Source: CAZWRK01 sp964635875
Lineage (GTDB): Bacteria > Pseudomonadota > Gammaproteobacteria > Burkholderiales > Aquaspirillaceae
Direction: 5' to 3'
Length of the DNA: 11,689 bases
Assembly: GCA_964635875.1 (NCBI GenBank)
Contig: CAZWRK010000126.1
Coordinates: 1 to 11,689, forward strand
In this document: piece after piece, positions 11,621 to 11,689 of the stretch
Position numbering within the stretch: the first letter of the stretch is position 1
Layout: every line of letters starts with the position of its first letter
The notes under the pieces: model-generated
Seen by the model: the letters and a program-made list of their open reading frames with translations, nothing else
Database searches by the model: none
What the model was told of the DNA's origin: nothing
Translations under genes and position numbers: made by a program

Positions 11621-11689
11621 GTTTAAAAATAAACAGAAAACAATTATTAAACGCTTTAGAGGGTATGGTGAAAATCATGCCCTCAGCGA
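11617..11689 (+). CDS. Start of a gene running off the window, possibly a sliding clamp
   Basis: An ATG overlapping the previous stop opens a frame to the window end: MSLKINRKQLLNALEGMVKI, then MPSA. The pattern of a short strand followed by a helix with LL-AL resembles the first residues of DNA polymerase III beta clamps, and the location after replication genes fits. Only 24 residues are visible, so the assignment is a guess; that a gene starts here is more likely than what it encodes. Confidence 0.45.
   Translation, partial: MSLKINRKQLLNALEGMVKIMPSA

Overview
The window looks like part of a tailed double-stranded DNA phage or prophage, probably of a Bacteroidota host. The reasons are a compact, AT-rich, same-strand array of small genes that often touch or overlap, many starts with no clear Shine-Dalgarno sequence (AT-rich leaders instead), and a full phage replication set. 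That set comprises a family A DNA polymerase, a DnaB-type helicase, a RecT-type annealing protein, a CHC2/TOPRIM primase-like protein and a PD-(D/E)XK nuclease. The host group is an inference; no structural genes are visible. A run of 100 N at 101-200 marks an assembly gap next to a 12-bp tandem repeat.

Layout. Positions 1-420 hold AT-rich sequence, the gap, five 12-bp repeats and a 22-bp palindrome. Positions 419-1694 are unlike the rest: GC-richer and packed with local inverted repeats, including throughout the 113-aa gene at 597-938 and in much of a small membrane-protein gene at 1010-1225. A terminator follows, then more hairpins, a strong G-quadruplex motif and an array of degenerate 18-bp repeats. 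A second gene at 1733-2104 is a paralogue of the 113-aa gene but has ordinary sequence, and it ends in a long terminator. Both paralogues have a poly-C / palindrome / GGGGTGG element upstream.

From 2410 to 3650 lie three accessory genes: an unknown; a free-standing protein resembling the N-terminal domain of large type IIG-like restriction-methylation enzymes; and a J-domain-like protein with a DUF3820-like C-terminal part. A membrane-anchored glucosaminidase-type lysin candidate (3690-4160) overlaps the DNA polymerase gene (4135-6033).

From 6050 on are three unknown small genes, a possible winged-helix protein overlapping the helicase gene, then helicase, RecT-like protein and a candidate ssDNA-binding protein, closed by a terminator at 9760-9782. 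The primase-like gene and overlapping nuclease gene follow. The right end carries a small gene flanked by 45-bp direct repeats, a 32-aa ORF and the start of a gene that might encode a sliding clamp.

Together the right two thirds form a replication and recombination module: helicase and primase open and prime, PolA extends, and RecT, the candidate SSB and the nuclease support recombination. The left third is the least explained and the most interesting part.
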